From a virus: 23,566 nucleotides of DNA. Each line of letters starts with the position of its first letter. Position 1 is the stretch's first letter. Where the stretch lies: positions 1-23,566 of IMG/VR virus record IMGVR_UViG_3300028844_005480; one strand, 5' to 3'. The notes under the pieces were generated by a model. The model had not been told where the DNA came from. It saw nothing but the letters and a program-made list of their open reading frames with translations, and ran no database searches. Shown piece by piece: positions 12,677 through 19,746 of this stretch. A program made the position numbers and the translations under genes.

Positions 12677-13030
12677 TCATTGAGAATCTCCAGGAGACAC
12701 TCTATAATTGTCTTCTACGCTGTCTGGAGTACTAACTTCTAATATAGTCCCCTCTTTTAAACATTCTAATTGATGAGGGCTGCAAGGCTCATTATGCCAA
12801 GTGTCCCCCTCTTTAATTTTTGTACTTATCTTAGAAGCGTCAAAAGTATTAATCCAATGAACTATGAACTCACCCTCTAATACGTACCAAGTCTCTTCTT
12901 TATCTTTATGAAAATGCATAGAAAACTTAGCACCCTCATTAAACTTCATCAGCTTGCCACAATATTTATCATTTGTAGCCCAAATAAGTTCGTGACCCCA
13001 TCCTTTTTTTACAAAACCTTCAAGTCTCAT
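12677..13030 (-). CDS. Cupin protein, sugar-phosphate isomerase-like, 117 aa
   Basis: One cupin domain: GWGHELIWATNDKYCGKLM, then FSMHFHKDKEETWYVLEGEF with metal-ligand H, H and E, then the second cupin half GDTWHNEPCSPHQLECL. The pattern matches stand-alone cupins linked to sugar-nucleotide operons (including PMI-like). It overlaps the HldE-type kinase by 11 nt. It probably isomerises or binds a sugar phosphate in the same pathway. A different activity, such as an epimerase, cannot be excluded. The start at 13030 has the reading frame's only good ATG; no strong ribosome site is seen. Confidence 0.8.
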   Translation of the reverse strand: MRLEGFVKKGWGHELIWATNDKYCGKLMKFNEGAKFSMHFHKDKEETWYVLEGEFIVHWINTFDASKISTKIKEGDTWHNEPCSPHQLECLKEGTILEVSTPDSVEDNYRVSPGDSQ

Positions 13031-13814
13031 TAAAAGCCCTTTCTATATCTAATTGATTTATAACATACGTTCCAAAATGTTCTACTGAGTAAGATGCGAG
13101 TTTATTTGCTAAGTCTATAGAATCATGAATAGACTTAAAACTGTTTAATACTGCAAGAGAGGCTAAAAATACATCTCCTGCTCCCGTAACATCATGAACT
13201 TTTACAGGAGAAGGTCTAGAAAATACCCCCTCACATACTGAACCTTTAGATCCTAAAGTTACTATTTTAGTAGAAGATATTGGTAGATTATAACTGCTAG
13301 TGTCTTCATACTCATTTATTTTTATAATAGAGTTTGGAAAACAACTTAAGTCTTCTTTTTTAGTGTCTACATACACTTTATGTTTGAATTTCTCACATAC
13401 TAGTTTGGCAGTATCAGGTGTTAGTAGCCCTTTGCAATAGTCAGAAATTATGACTATATCATAATCCTCAGAATTCATCACTTTAATATTATAGTCTATC
13501 AAAGAAGAGACAGAATCTCCTATATCTTCTCGTAGTAGTTGTTGATTAGATTTTATATCTATAAATCTTCTTTTAATAATTTTAGAAGTATTAGTTATCA
13601 AATCTATTTTAGATATGTTAAAAGCTTTAACATTATTTTTAACATTAGCAGCCATGCCTTCTACAGTATTCAGTTCTTTAAACTGTATAACAGGCACAGG
13701 AGCCTCTGGAGATATTCTAGTTACAGAACCTAGTCTATACTCGTCTAGACAAGATTCACCTATTATTAATATTTTTAATGATGTTAGTTGTTGAGTATCT
13801 AGTGTCTCGTTCAT
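13020..13814 (-). CDS. HldE-type sugar kinase (PfkB/ribokinase family), 264 aa
   Basis: Resembles the N-terminal domain of HldE (D-glycero-beta-D-manno-heptose-7-phosphate kinase), which phosphorylates C1 of heptose-7-P. Motifs: GESCLDEYRLG (19-29), the HldE hallmark RISPEAPVPV (33-42), ISDYCKG (123-129), KKEDLSCFPN (phosphate-binding region) and DVTGAGDVFLA (208-218) with catalytic D214. The usual PGGAANV is EGMAANV here. Length is ~50 aa shorter than the ~318-aa domain. Its 5' end overlaps the nucleotidyltransferase gene by 59 nt, so the two HldE halves are separate ORFs and in reversed order compared with E. coli HldE. Confidence 0.85.
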   Translation of the reverse strand: MNETLDTQQLTSLKILIIGESCLDEYRLGSVTRISPEAPVPVIQFKELNTVEGMAANVKNNVKAFNISKIDLITNTSKIIKRRFIDIKSNQQLLREDIGDSVSSLIDYNIKVMNSEDYDIVIISDYCKGLLTPDTAKLVCEKFKHKVYVDTKKEDLSCFPNSIIKINEYEDTSSYNLPISSTKIVTLGSKGSVCEGVFSRPSPVKVHDVTGAGDVFLASLAVLNSFKSIHDSIDLANKLASYSVEHFGTYVINQLDIERAFNET

Positions 13815-14154
13815 AAAATATAACTTTCTTTACAAAATCTTCGCCTACAATATTTTTATACTTATATTCTTCTCCAATGACTAGTAAGTCTGCATTATAA
13901 GTATCAAATATAGAACATAAATCTTCATCAGAATCAAAAGATATTACTGATGTTACAGGTTTTAAAGCGCTTATAATTTTAGATCTAATGGCTAAAGTGT
14001 TTATAGGCCTGCAAAGACCTTTATTTTTTCTTACTCTATCATCGCTGTCTAGACACACTATTAACCTATCTCCTAATGTAGAAGCATAATTAAATAAATC
14101 TATATGACCAGGATGTAGTATATCATAACATCCATTAGTGAAAACTGTTATCAA
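13756..14154 (-). CDS. HldE-type nucleotidyltransferase, 132 aa
   Basis: This is the counterpart of the HldE C-terminal domain: TNGCYDILHPGH (6-17) with the HxGH site, DRLIVCLDSDDRVRKNKG, CRPINTLAIRSKI and YSTTNIIKNI near the C-terminus (equivalent to the ISSTxI signature). HldE uses ATP to form ADP-heptose; cytidylyl or guanylyl use is possible for this family. Length is normal (~130-160). It starts before, and overlaps by 59 nt, the kinase gene, and overlaps the upstream SET gene by 20 nt. A product sugar for the phage glycan is the likely role. Confidence 0.88.
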   Translation of the reverse strand: MITVFTNGCYDILHPGHIDLFNYASTLGDRLIVCLDSDDRVRKNKGLCRPINTLAIRSKIISALKPVTSVISFDSDEDLCSIFDTYNADLLVIGEEYKYKNIVGEDFVKKVIFYERDTRYSTTNIIKNINNR

Positions 14155-14548
14155 TATAAAATCCGTAAGCTTTATAGTTAATTGTTAACTCTGTATTACT
14201 AGGTATAGTATTTTTAGTAATTATTAAATCATTTTCTGAATCATAATTAAGATTAGGAGAATAAGAATGATTAATATAAAACCTAAAATCTATTGAATTA
14301 TAGCCTTTAGAAGGTATATTCATACCGCTATTAGTTATTTTAAATGTTTTTTTATAGGTAGAAAGAATATTATCATCTAATTTTTTTAATATAAAATTAT
14401 CTAATTTTTCCCATGCTATAGGAGAAAAAATAACTATATTTTTTGGTATATCTTTCAGAGCAAAAACACCCACACCATGAATAGGTGAAGGTGCTAAGTT
14501 ACAAAAAACATTGTTAAATGCTTCTAAAGTTAAGTATGAGTTACTCAT
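14135..14548 (-). CDS. SET-domain protein (possible lysine methyltransferase), 137 aa
   Basis: Shows the SET core: PSPIHGVGVFALKDIPKN (20-37) for SAM binding, FYINHSYSPN (90-99; the NHSxxPN pseudoknot motif), then TELTINY (119-125) with the catalytic Tyr region. Typical phage SET proteins are ~120-150 aa. SET domains methylate protein lysines; in phages the targets are unknown. It overlaps the nucleotidyltransferase by 20 nt and adjoins the gene at 14549, so it is part of the same run of genes. Confidence 0.85.
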   Translation of the reverse strand: MSNSYLTLEAFNNVFCNLAPSPIHGVGVFALKDIPKNIVIFSPIAWEKLDNFILKKLDDNILSTYKKTFKITNSGMNIPSKGYNSIDFRFYINHSYSPNLNYDSENDLIITKNTIPSNTELTINYKAYGFYIDNSFH

Positions 14549-15136
14549 TTACATGATTATTTCTATAGAAGCTTCTTGATTAGCTATATCTTTAATTTTT
14601 GCCATGTGTACGTCTTCTATATAAGAATGTTCACTAACTAAATTCATTTGTTCTGCTAAACTAATAATCATATCTGCGTAGTGTTGAGCTTTATCAACTG
14701 AGTCTTGATCTGCAGCTCCCATAGCTATAATTTGTTTTTCTCTTTTAAAAAACAAGTCATGTAGCATAGCAGCCTCTACTACTAGATGAATCATATCTGT
14801 TTTATTAGTAATATCAGAGTACAACTCTTGAGCGCTCGGACATATATCAAAATGTTTAGTTACATATTCTCCAACCTGTACAGATTCATTTTCTGTATGC
14901 TCTTTAGTATTTTCATAATCTAAAGCAACACTTGAAGATTCCATGTGTACTAAATAGTCTCTAGAACTATTCATATATGCTGAACAAACAGCTAGCTTAT
15001 TAGTCCACCAAGTAGGTAAAGATGCTTCTGAATTAGAGGGTAAAGCAGCTAATATTTCTTGAGAATCTTCAATAATCATATCACACATTCTTCGAGAGGA
15101 AGATACATCTGTATGCCCATTTTTATTTATTTTCAT
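14549..15136 (-). CDS. Conserved phage-type protein with PTWWTNKLAV motif, 195 aa
   Basis: The first half has a helical segment with SLPTWWTNKLAVCSAYMNSSRDYL, a pattern I associate with conserved phage proteins of unknown function (LPxWWTNKLAxA...NxxRDYL). The second half is helical, with a HYADMIISLAEQMNL helix. There is no enzymatic motif and no signal peptide. It overlaps the DUF6321-like gene by 4 nt. May be virion-linked, but that is a guess from the family pattern. Confidence 0.65.
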   Translation of the reverse strand: MKINKNGHTDVSSSRRMCDMIIEDSQEILAALPSNSEASLPTWWTNKLAVCSAYMNSSRDYLVHMESSSVALDYENTKEHTENESVQVGEYVTKHFDICPSAQELYSDITNKTDMIHLVVEAAMLHDLFFKREKQIIAMGAADQDSVDKAQHYADMIISLAEQMNLVSEHSYIEDVHMAKIKDIANQEASIEIIM

Positions 15137-15492
15137 TTTCTAGGACCTCCTTTTTTAGGGGACTTTTTAGAACCCCCTGCTCCTGCCCATAGTTTTTTTC
15201 TTGCCCAATAGTTAGCAGAAAATTTATCATCTTTAGTAAGTCTTCCTGATTTATCTTTAATTCCTGCACTTCTTTGAAGATAGTTCTTTCTAGCTTCTTC
15301 AGAATAATTATGTCCATAGTCTTTATGACCGAATCTTACTACTTTTATTTCATCACCTTTTTTTGCTAGTACAACCTGTTTGTGTTTTGAAGAAGAGGTA
15401 TTTCTTTTAGGTTTGTTAAACCCTGGATAGCTTTCCCCTCTGTATTCTATTTTTCCACTAGGCAGCCTTCTAGCATCTTTTGCTTTTGCCAT
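15133..15492 (-). CDS. Basic phage protein, DUF6321-like, 119 aa
   Basis: The pattern LPSGKIEYRGESYPGFNKPK, then KHKQVVLAKKGDEIKVVRFG and FSANYWARKKLW is typical of a widespread small phage protein family (I recall it as DUF6321; number not certain). It is very basic, ends KKSPKKGGPRK, and has no membrane segment. Ribosome site: AAGGAG 7 nt before the ATG at 15492. Such proteins are often found in marine virus genomes. The role is unknown and could be DNA or RNA binding. Confidence 0.75.
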   Translation of the reverse strand: MAKAKDARRLPSGKIEYRGESYPGFNKPKRNTSSSKHKQVVLAKKGDEIKVVRFGHKDYGHNYSEEARKNYLQRSAGIKDKSGRLTKDDKFSANYWARKKLWAGAGGSKKSPKKGGPRK

Positions 15493-15541
15493 AATTATCT
15501 CCTTATTTTAACACATATTAACCTAGCCAGCAAAGTAATTA

Positions 15542-15820
15542 TTACTTTTCTAAATGTTTTATTCGTGTCTCCATATCATCTATTTTTTTTATAAGACCAG
15601 CAGGAAGCTTAGTTCTCCAAGCTTCTTTTGGTTGTTGTAACCAACTCCATCCTAATTTAACTATCAAGATATCTAATATTATATCTATTTTTGAATAACA
15701 CCATAGCCCTAACCTAGTAGTACTAATATAGGCTACAAATATAGCACCAAAAATACTTCCTGCTAAAGCAGTATATAACCATAATCTGTCTGAAGACATA
15801 CGTTCAATCATATCCCACAT
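15542..15820 (-). CDS. Small membrane protein with coiled coil tail, 92 aa
   Basis: Residues ~13-32 (WLYTALAGSIFGAIFVAYIS) form a membrane segment; a second hydrophobic stretch follows (IDIILDILIVKLGWSWL), and the C-terminus (KKIDDMETRIKHLEK) can form a coiled coil. No known family is recognised. It is adjacent to another small membrane protein (15827-15994), so the pair could be a holin-type or membrane-interacting set, but this is only suggested by size and topology. Confidence 0.75.
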   Translation of the reverse strand: MWDMIERMSSDRLWLYTALAGSIFGAIFVAYISTTRLGLWCYSKIDIILDILIVKLGWSWLQQPKEAWRTKLPAGLIKKIDDMETRIKHLEK

Positions 15821-15826
15821 AAATAC

Positions 15827-15994
15827 TTATTCACTTTTCCATATAGTCCATACACCCCAAGCAATAGCTGCATAGGCTACTAAGTCTATAGGCATCATAA
15901 GCATAATTATTCCGGTAGCTATTAAAGCAGCTCCGTCCCATGAAGTTCTTTCTTTTAGTTTTGACTTTATCCATGATAATGTTTTAGTAATCAT
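15827..15994 (-). CDS. Small membrane protein, 55 aa
   Basis: Translated by hand: MITKTLSWIKSKLKERTSWD then two hydrophobic stretches (ALIATGIIMLMMPIDLVAYA and IAWGVWTIW) ending KSE*. A strong AAAGGAG precedes the ATG at 15994, so it is a real gene. The two-helix layout with a basic N-terminus is seen in small inner-membrane proteins and class II-type holins. It ends 6 nt before the 15820 gene. Function unknown. Confidence 0.82.
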   Translation of the reverse strand: MITKTLSWIKSKLKERTSWDGAALIATGIIMLMMPIDLVAYAAIAWGVWTIWKSE

Positions 15995-16006
15995 TATGAT
16001 TCTCCT

Positions 16007-16234
16007 TTATTTTTTAGACTTTCTTCTTTTTCCAGAAGACGTCACAGACCATTTTACTTTTTTACGGCCTTTTTTCTTAGAAGCTTCTTGTTTTGTTATT
16101 CTAGAAGCTACTGCTTTAGGTCTACAAGCAGGATATTTTCTCTTATCTTTTTTTCCTGAACGGCCACAAGGTTTACCTGTTTTAACATCTACCCATTCTT
16201 CTGAAAACCATTTACCTAATCCGCCCTTAGCCAC
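16007..16234 (-). CDS. Basic phage protein, DUF5872-like, 75 aa
   Basis: The start is a GTG (16234-16232). The pattern KWFSEEWVDVKTGKPCGRSG...KYPACRPKAVASRITK resembles a small viral protein family with WVD, CGR and KYPxCRP motifs (DUF5872 as I recall it). The two Cys (C23, C37) may bind zinc. The tail is very basic (KKKGRKKVKW...KRRKSKK). It overlaps the preceding 58-aa gene by 8 nt in another frame. The role is unknown. Confidence 0.75.
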   Translation of the reverse strand: MAKGGLGKWFSEEWVDVKTGKPCGRSGKKDKRKYPACRPKAVASRITKQEASKKKGRKKVKWSVTSSGKRRKSKK

Positions 16235-16403
16235 TTTTTTTTCTCACTTTATTAGTAGGTGCACCTTTCCACTTACCGCCCTTAGATTTATACCATTTTG
16301 CGGCCCACGCATTAGCATATGCTGAAGGATAAACATTAAATTTCTTTTTTGCCTCTGTCTTAGCTCGTGACCATAGGCTTGGATTAGTTGGTTTTGATGC
16401 CAT
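16227..16403 (-). CDS. Small basic phage protein, 58 aa
   Basis: Hand translation gives MASKPTNPSLWSRAKTEAKK followed by KFNVYPSAYANAWAAKWYKS and KGGKW, ending KKSG*. The VYPSAYANAW core is a pattern I know from small phage and virus proteins with unknown role. It starts with an ATG at 16403, preceded by AGAGGAACAA (GAGGA ~7 nt upstream), and stops at 16227, overlapping the GTG start of the DUF5872-like gene by 8 nt. It is too short to be listed by many gene finders. Confidence 0.8.
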   Translation of the reverse strand: MASKPTNPSLWSRAKTEAKKKFNVYPSAYANAWAAKWYKSKGGKWKGAPTNKVRKKSG

Positions 16404-16416
16404 GTATTGTTCCTCT

Positions 16417-17097
16417 TTAAACGGGTTGTATATAATAACCCTTTCTTATATTAGATAAATGGCCATCTGCTTTATATAAAAAAGTATCAGAATGTAGATT
16501 GCCTATAAACTTTAAGTGATGGTACTCAGAATAATCTTTACCTTCCCATACAGGTATTATTTTTGTTCCTATTGGTAAGTCCCATATGTGGTCATTACCA
16601 CTTCTTAAATGTATTTCAATTATATTATTACCTTTAGTCTCAATATTTAAATACTTTTCTGTATTTATATTATGTACCCAGTCGGGAAGAATAAAAGAAT
16701 TATTAATAACTTCCCACTGCTTAAAGGTGACTAAATTATCTTCTGACTCATGAATACCTATCATAGTACTAAAAGGTTCCCACTTATCGTTATGTTTGAT
16801 AAAATCTATACTTTGATGAACACCTTCTAGCCATTCACACCAGAAATAACCAGGAGGTATATATTTGTGCGCTATCATATCTTTTGAATGTAAATCAGGG
16901 TCTAAATATTTTTTATGCGCTCCAATTCCCATACCATAAAGATTATATATGGGTCTTATTATATACATACCTTTTTTAGATATAGGAACTCCTGCGGGCC
17001 CACAACTATATCCCAGTTTTAAACTAATATCTAGTTTATTAAATACCCACCTAAGCTCAGGATAAGCTTGCCACGCTTGAAAGTCTTCTTCAACCAT
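16417..17097 (-). CDS. Hypothetical protein with possible ATP-grasp-like pattern, 226 aa
   Basis: An aromatic-rich protein with AYPELRWVFNKLDIS, then GMYIIRPIYNLYGMGIGA (46-62 region), PPGYFWCEWLEG and NNIIEIHLRSG. The order K/R-P...NxxGMG...E followed by an E-x-H-L-R strand recalls ATP-grasp folds (RP..N..GMGA and IEVHLR), as in some cyanophage proteins, but the match is by eye and tentative. There is no membrane segment. It is flanked by tiny basic genes and has GAAG-type spacing before its ATG but no strong ribosome site. Function unknown. Confidence 0.65.
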   Translation of the reverse strand: MVEEDFQAWQAYPELRWVFNKLDISLKLGYSCGPAGVPISKKGMYIIRPIYNLYGMGIGAHKKYLDPDLHSKDMIAHKYIPPGYFWCEWLEGVHQSIDFIKHNDKWEPFSTMIGIHESEDNLVTFKQWEVINNSFILPDWVHNINTEKYLNIETKGNNIIEIHLRSGNDHIWDLPIGTKIIPVWEGKDYSEYHHLKFIGNLHSDTFLYKADGHLSNIRKGYYIQPV

Positions 17098-17112
17098 TTA
17101 TAATATATAAAT

Positions 17113-17265
17113 TTACTTCTTGGCTTTCATTTTTTTAAGTATAGCTTTTTGAAGTGCTGGGGGAAGCTTTTTTTGAGCAGCAGTAAGTCCTTTTTTTGCT
17201 GTATCTTTTTTTGTTGGTTTCTTACCTGCTGTATATTTAGGGGCTTTTGTTTTCATTTTAGGCAT
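17113..17265 (-). CDS. Small basic phage protein, 50 aa
   Basis: Starts MPKMKTKAPKYTAGKK and ends LPPALQKAILKKMKAKK. The LPPALQKAILxK end is common among tiny lysine-rich phage proteins. The frame is open upstream to 17379, but AAAGGAG 7 nt before the ATG at 17265 decides for the short version. Probably nucleic-acid-binding or condensing given its charge. It comes right after the next gene in the row (1-nt gap). Confidence 0.75.
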   Translation of the reverse strand: MPKMKTKAPKYTAGKKPTKKDTAKKGLTAAQKKLPPALQKAILKKMKAKK

Positions 17266-17266
17266 A

Positions 17267-17401
17267 TTACTTTCTCCTTTTTTTACCTTTATAACCGTTT
17301 GCATACGCGGCTCTAGCTTGCTTAGTTGCAGCTTTTTTAGTTTTGTAAACTTTTCCAGTGGTTCCCCACTTATAGCCACCTTTTACTTTTTTTACGGGCA
17401 T
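17267..17401 (-). CDS. Small basic phage protein, 44 aa
   Basis: MPVKKVKGGYKWGTTGKVYK leads into a lysine/alanine-rich tail (KKAATKQARAAYANGYKGKKRRK). This KGGYxWGxxGKVY...KKxAxxQAxAIYAxGY pattern is widespread among tiny phage proteins. The frame extends to 17461, but TAAGGAG 6 nt before the ATG at 17401 supports the short form. The role is unknown. Confidence 0.8.
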   Translation of the reverse strand: MPVKKVKGGYKWGTTGKVYKTKKAATKQARAAYANGYKGKKRRK

Positions 17402-17411
17402 AAAAATCTCC

Positions 17412-17573
17412 TTAAATAGAGTACGCTTCCCCTGGATTATCAGGCCAAAAGCTCTTTTCACTAGAAGAGCATTTACAGCTTATGCATACATCATTTTTAC
17501 ATTCAGAACAATCAGGAGAATAACAGTGGCATCTATGCCCACAAGACTTACAATATCTTTCTTTACTTATCAT
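17412..17573 (-). CDS. Cysteine-rich zinc-ribbon-like protein, 53 aa
   Basis: Hand translation shows nine Cys between residues 8 and 35, in pairs CKSC (8-11), CHC (15-17), CSEC (22-25) and CISCKC (30-35), plus His13 and His16. This is enough for two zinc sites. The ATG at 17573 overlaps the stop of the preceding gene (ATGA) and lies 7 nt after GGAGA. The tail (SEKSFWPDNPGEAYSI) lacks Cys. Possible roles include binding nucleic acid, host RNA polymerase or another protein. No specific family recognised. Confidence 0.75.
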   Translation of the reverse strand: MISKERYCKSCGHRCHCYSPDCSECKNDVCISCKCSSSEKSFWPDNPGEAYSI

Positions 17574-17761
17574 TGATCTTCTCCTGTATAAAAATAGCTA
17601 TCGTATATACCATTAAACGCTGCATACATTTTAGGAGTTATTTGAGGGTAGTCTCTTTGAGCCTTTTTAATGCTAACTATTAACGACCTCTCTCGGGGCA
17701 ATAGACTCAAGGCTTCCAGCTCTAAAAGCTTTTTTAATGGGATACGACGTTTCTTCTGCAT
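17570..17761 (-). CDS. Small hypothetical protein overlapping phoH, 63 aa
   Basis: Begins MQKKRRIPLKKLLELEALSL and continues PRERSLIVSIKKAQRDYPQITPKMYAAF; the latter looks like a small conserved helical domain found after phage genes (LxxRExxFVxSI...YPxITxKMxxAFxxIY). The first 89 nt overlap the end of phoH in another frame. GAG lies 9 nt before the ATG, so this start is usable, but a later non-ATG start cannot be ruled out. Its stop overlaps the Cys-rich gene by 4 nt. Confidence 0.65.
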   Translation of the reverse strand: MQKKRRIPLKKLLELEALSLLPRERSLIVSIKKAQRDYPQITPKMYAAFNGIYDSYFYTGEDQ

Positions 17762-18368
17762 ATAAATATCTCATAATTTCTTTGACTAAAGGACTTCTTA
17801 CAACGTGATCACTAGTAAAAGTAAGAAAAGCTACTAAGTCTGAGGGACTTAGTTTTGACGATGCCCAGTTTAGTCCATTTTCTCTAGTAGGTAAATCTGA
17901 CTGTAATAAGTCTCCTGTTACGCAACACTTAATATTTCTACCAAACCTAGTTAAAAACATACTCATTTGTTTTTGAGTAGTATTCTGAGCTTCGTCAAGT
18001 ATTATAAAAGAGTTAGAAAACGTTCTTCCTCTCATATAAGCTAAAGGAACTGCCTCTATTACGTTATTAGCAATCATCTTTTTTATTTCTTTAGAGTTAT
18101 AAATCTCAGATAATACCCCTACTATAGGGTCCATAAAAGGATTTATTTTTTCTTCTAAAGTTCCTGGCAAAAAACCTATATCTTCTGTAGCTACAACAGG
18201 TCTTGTTATAATAATTTTTTCAATAAGACCTCTTTCTAAAAAATTTAAAGCTGAGTTACACGCTACATAAGTTTTTCCGGTTCCAGCGGCGCCTGTTAAA
18301 AATAATAAGTCGTATTTTTCTATTAGACGATAGTATTCTTGTTGTTTTGAAGAGTTCTTAATATTCAA
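17673..18368 (-). CDS. phoH: PhoH-like ATPase, 231 aa
   Basis: P-loop ATPase of the PhoH family: Walker A GAAGTGKT (26-33), then RPVVATEDIGFLPGTLEEKI, the PhoH signature, then Walker B FIILDEAQN (120-128) and MFLTRFG. Conserved R residues after that resemble the SF1-type sensor. PhoH is common in marine phages and is probably an RNA/DNA helicase-like protein; its phosphate link is weak. It overlaps the exonuclease gene by 11 nt upstream and the 63-aa gene by 89 nt downstream. Confidence 0.93.
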   Translation of the reverse strand: MNIKNSSKQQEYYRLIEKYDLLFLTGAAGTGKTYVACNSALNFLERGLIEKIIITRPVVATEDIGFLPGTLEEKINPFMDPIVGVLSEIYNSKEIKKMIANNVIEAVPLAYMRGRTFSNSFIILDEAQNTTQKQMSMFLTRFGRNIKCCVTGDLLQSDLPTRENGLNWASSKLSPSDLVAFLTFTSDHVVRSPLVKEIMRYLYAEETSYPIKKAFRAGSLESIAPREVVNS

Positions 18369-19050
18369 TTCCTTTCTGTTGAGTATAAAAAGATCTGACT
18401 CTGTATTTAAGCTCAGGTATAAAATTTACTACTTTACCTGTAAAACATTGAGATTCTTTTTCATCTACCCCAATAACTATTGAAAAATTATTTATAGCAG
18501 TATTAAATAAGTAATTATGTGCAACAGCATATGCAGTAGCTTGTATATAGTAGTTTTTTATTTGAGAGGTGTACTTTTTCTTTTTTGAAGTTTTAAAATC
18601 TATTATAGATAATACGCCATTCCATAATCCAATACCATCTACTCTTCCTGCAAATTTTAGTTTAGGATGCCATAAAGGTATTTCTTGGGCATAAGGAGTA
18701 AAATTATTTCTATCACACTCTTTTATAATGTCTCTAGCAGGTTGTTTAATTTTTCTTGGCTCTTTGGAAAGTCCAGAAGATACAAACCAATCGCTAAAAA
18801 CTCTATCTTCTTGTAAATAGTACTGTTCTATATAGTCATGTACCGCAGTACCTCTATCAGTAGCTTCTTTAGATATCCTATTAGCTTCTTCTTCTCCTAC
18901 TCTTTCTCTCCACTTATGTAAAAAAGAATTATTTGAGGTAGCTCCTAAAATAGTAGTTATGCTAGGATACTCCCCATCTGGAGTTTTATATACTCTTCCA
19001 GATTCTTTATCTATATTATACGCTTCTAAACACTTTTCATAGTTAAACAA
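18358..19050 (-). CDS. PD-(D/E)XK exonuclease (RecB/Cas4-like), 230 aa
   Basis: The nuclease core is visible: GTAVHDYIEQ (67-76) with the helix-1 His, E123 in AQEIPLW, AGRVDGIG (134-141) with D138, DFKTSKK (151-157) with the D/E-x-K, and YYIQATAYA (167-175) with the downstream Gln/Tyr pair. This is the order of RecB-like and Cas4-like nucleases; marine T4-like phages carry similar exonucleases. No Fe-S Cys cluster as in Cas4 is present. Probably degrades or processes DNA ends in replication or recombination. It overlaps phoH by 11 nt and the next gene by 8 nt. Confidence 0.85.
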   Translation of the reverse strand: MFNYEKCLEAYNIDKESGRVYKTPDGEYPSITTILGATSNNSFLHKWRERVGEEEANRISKEATDRGTAVHDYIEQYYLQEDRVFSDWFVSSGLSKEPRKIKQPARDIIKECDRNNFTPYAQEIPLWHPKLKFAGRVDGIGLWNGVLSIIDFKTSKKKKYTSQIKNYYIQATAYAVAHNYLFNTAINNFSIVIGVDEKESQCFTGKVVNFIPELKYRVRSFYTQQKGIEY

Positions 19051-19393
19051 TTTTAAAACTTTCTCGTAATGTATTAGGTTTTTCTCGTAAGAAATTATCT
19101 TCTTTAAGCTCTGTCATCCATTGTTGCCATAGTTTTTGAGCCTTAGTTACGTCTTCGTCTGATTTAGCAGGTAAATCAATGTCATTTATAGTGCTCAAAA
19201 ATGCTGAAGCTAAAAACAAATTAGCTGAACCAATCTCTCTAGACTCTAGCTCTTCCTCAGTAGCTTTAATAGGTCTAGGTTCTACTAATTCTAAATTACT
19301 TTCTTGAATATCCATGTTGTCTTCATTGTAAACATCCATAGGAGGACTAGATAGCAGATATTTTAATAATTCTTTTTCTTTTTCTTTAGTCAT
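19043..19393 (-). CDS. Hypothetical acidic protein, 116 aa
   Basis: I do not recognise this protein. It is rich in E, L and D, probably helical, without a signal peptide or membrane segment. Its start overlaps the coiled-coil/TM gene by 4 nt and its end overlaps the exonuclease start by 8 nt, so it is translationally linked between the lysis-type genes and DNA genes. An accessory role to the exonuclease is possible but unproven. Confidence 0.75.
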   Translation of the reverse strand: MTKEKEKELLKYLLSSPPMDVYNEDNMDIQESNLELVEPRPIKATEEELESREIGSANLFLASAFLSTINDIDLPAKSDEDVTKAQKLWQQWMTELKEDNFLREKPNTLRESFKIV

Positions 19394-19701
19394 TGTGTTT
19401 GATTAATTATTCCTATAATAGTATAAATAAATCCTGAAACTGCTAATACAAAAGACCCTATAAACATCAGAGTTTTTAAACTTACTTTACTAGCTGATAC
19501 GGTATTATGAAGTTCTTGTATTCTTTTATTACTTTGCTCTATGCTTGTATTTAGAGCTGCTAAAGACTGACTAATATGAATATAACGTTCAGCACATACG
19601 GCTTCATGAGTTTCTAAATCACTTTTTGTTTTTTGTGACCTTTCGTGTAGCCAATTTATATTTTTTTTAACATCATCACTTAAACTGGTTTCTTCTATCA
19701 T
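19390..19701 (-). CDS. Coiled coil protein with C-terminal membrane segment (XhlA-like), 103 aa
   Basis: The first ~70 residues form heptad-like helices (ETHEAVCAERYIHISQSLAA and SIEQSNKRIQELHNTVSASK), then residues ~76-98 form one membrane segment (LMFIGSFVLAVSGFIYTIIGII). This layout matches XhlA-type proteins that act with holins or endolysins. It is immediately downstream of the SleB hydrolase, supporting a lysis role. No start ambiguity: the ATG at 19701 has the frame to itself. The exact family is inferred from topology. Confidence 0.7.
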   Translation of the reverse strand: MIEETSLSDDVKKNINWLHERSQKTKSDLETHEAVCAERYIHISQSLAALNTSIEQSNKRIQELHNTVSASKVSLKTLMFIGSFVLAVSGFIYTIIGIINQTQ

Positions 19702-19746
19702 TTTTTATTGTATCAAACGCTTGTTATGTTAGTCAATCTTAAATTT

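Noticed and set aside
15123-15317. A 64-codon minus-strand frame inside the DUF6321-like gene.
   Set aside because: It lies fully within a gene with a recognisable family pattern and has no ribosome site of its own.
17266-17379. Longer N-terminal extension of the 50-aa basic protein.
   Set aside because: It would run across most of the 44-aa gene in another frame; AAAGGAG supports the ATG at 17265.
17402-17461. Longer N-terminal extension of the 44-aa basic protein.
   Set aside because: The extension overlaps the Cys-rich gene, while TAAGGAG lies just before the ATG at 17401.
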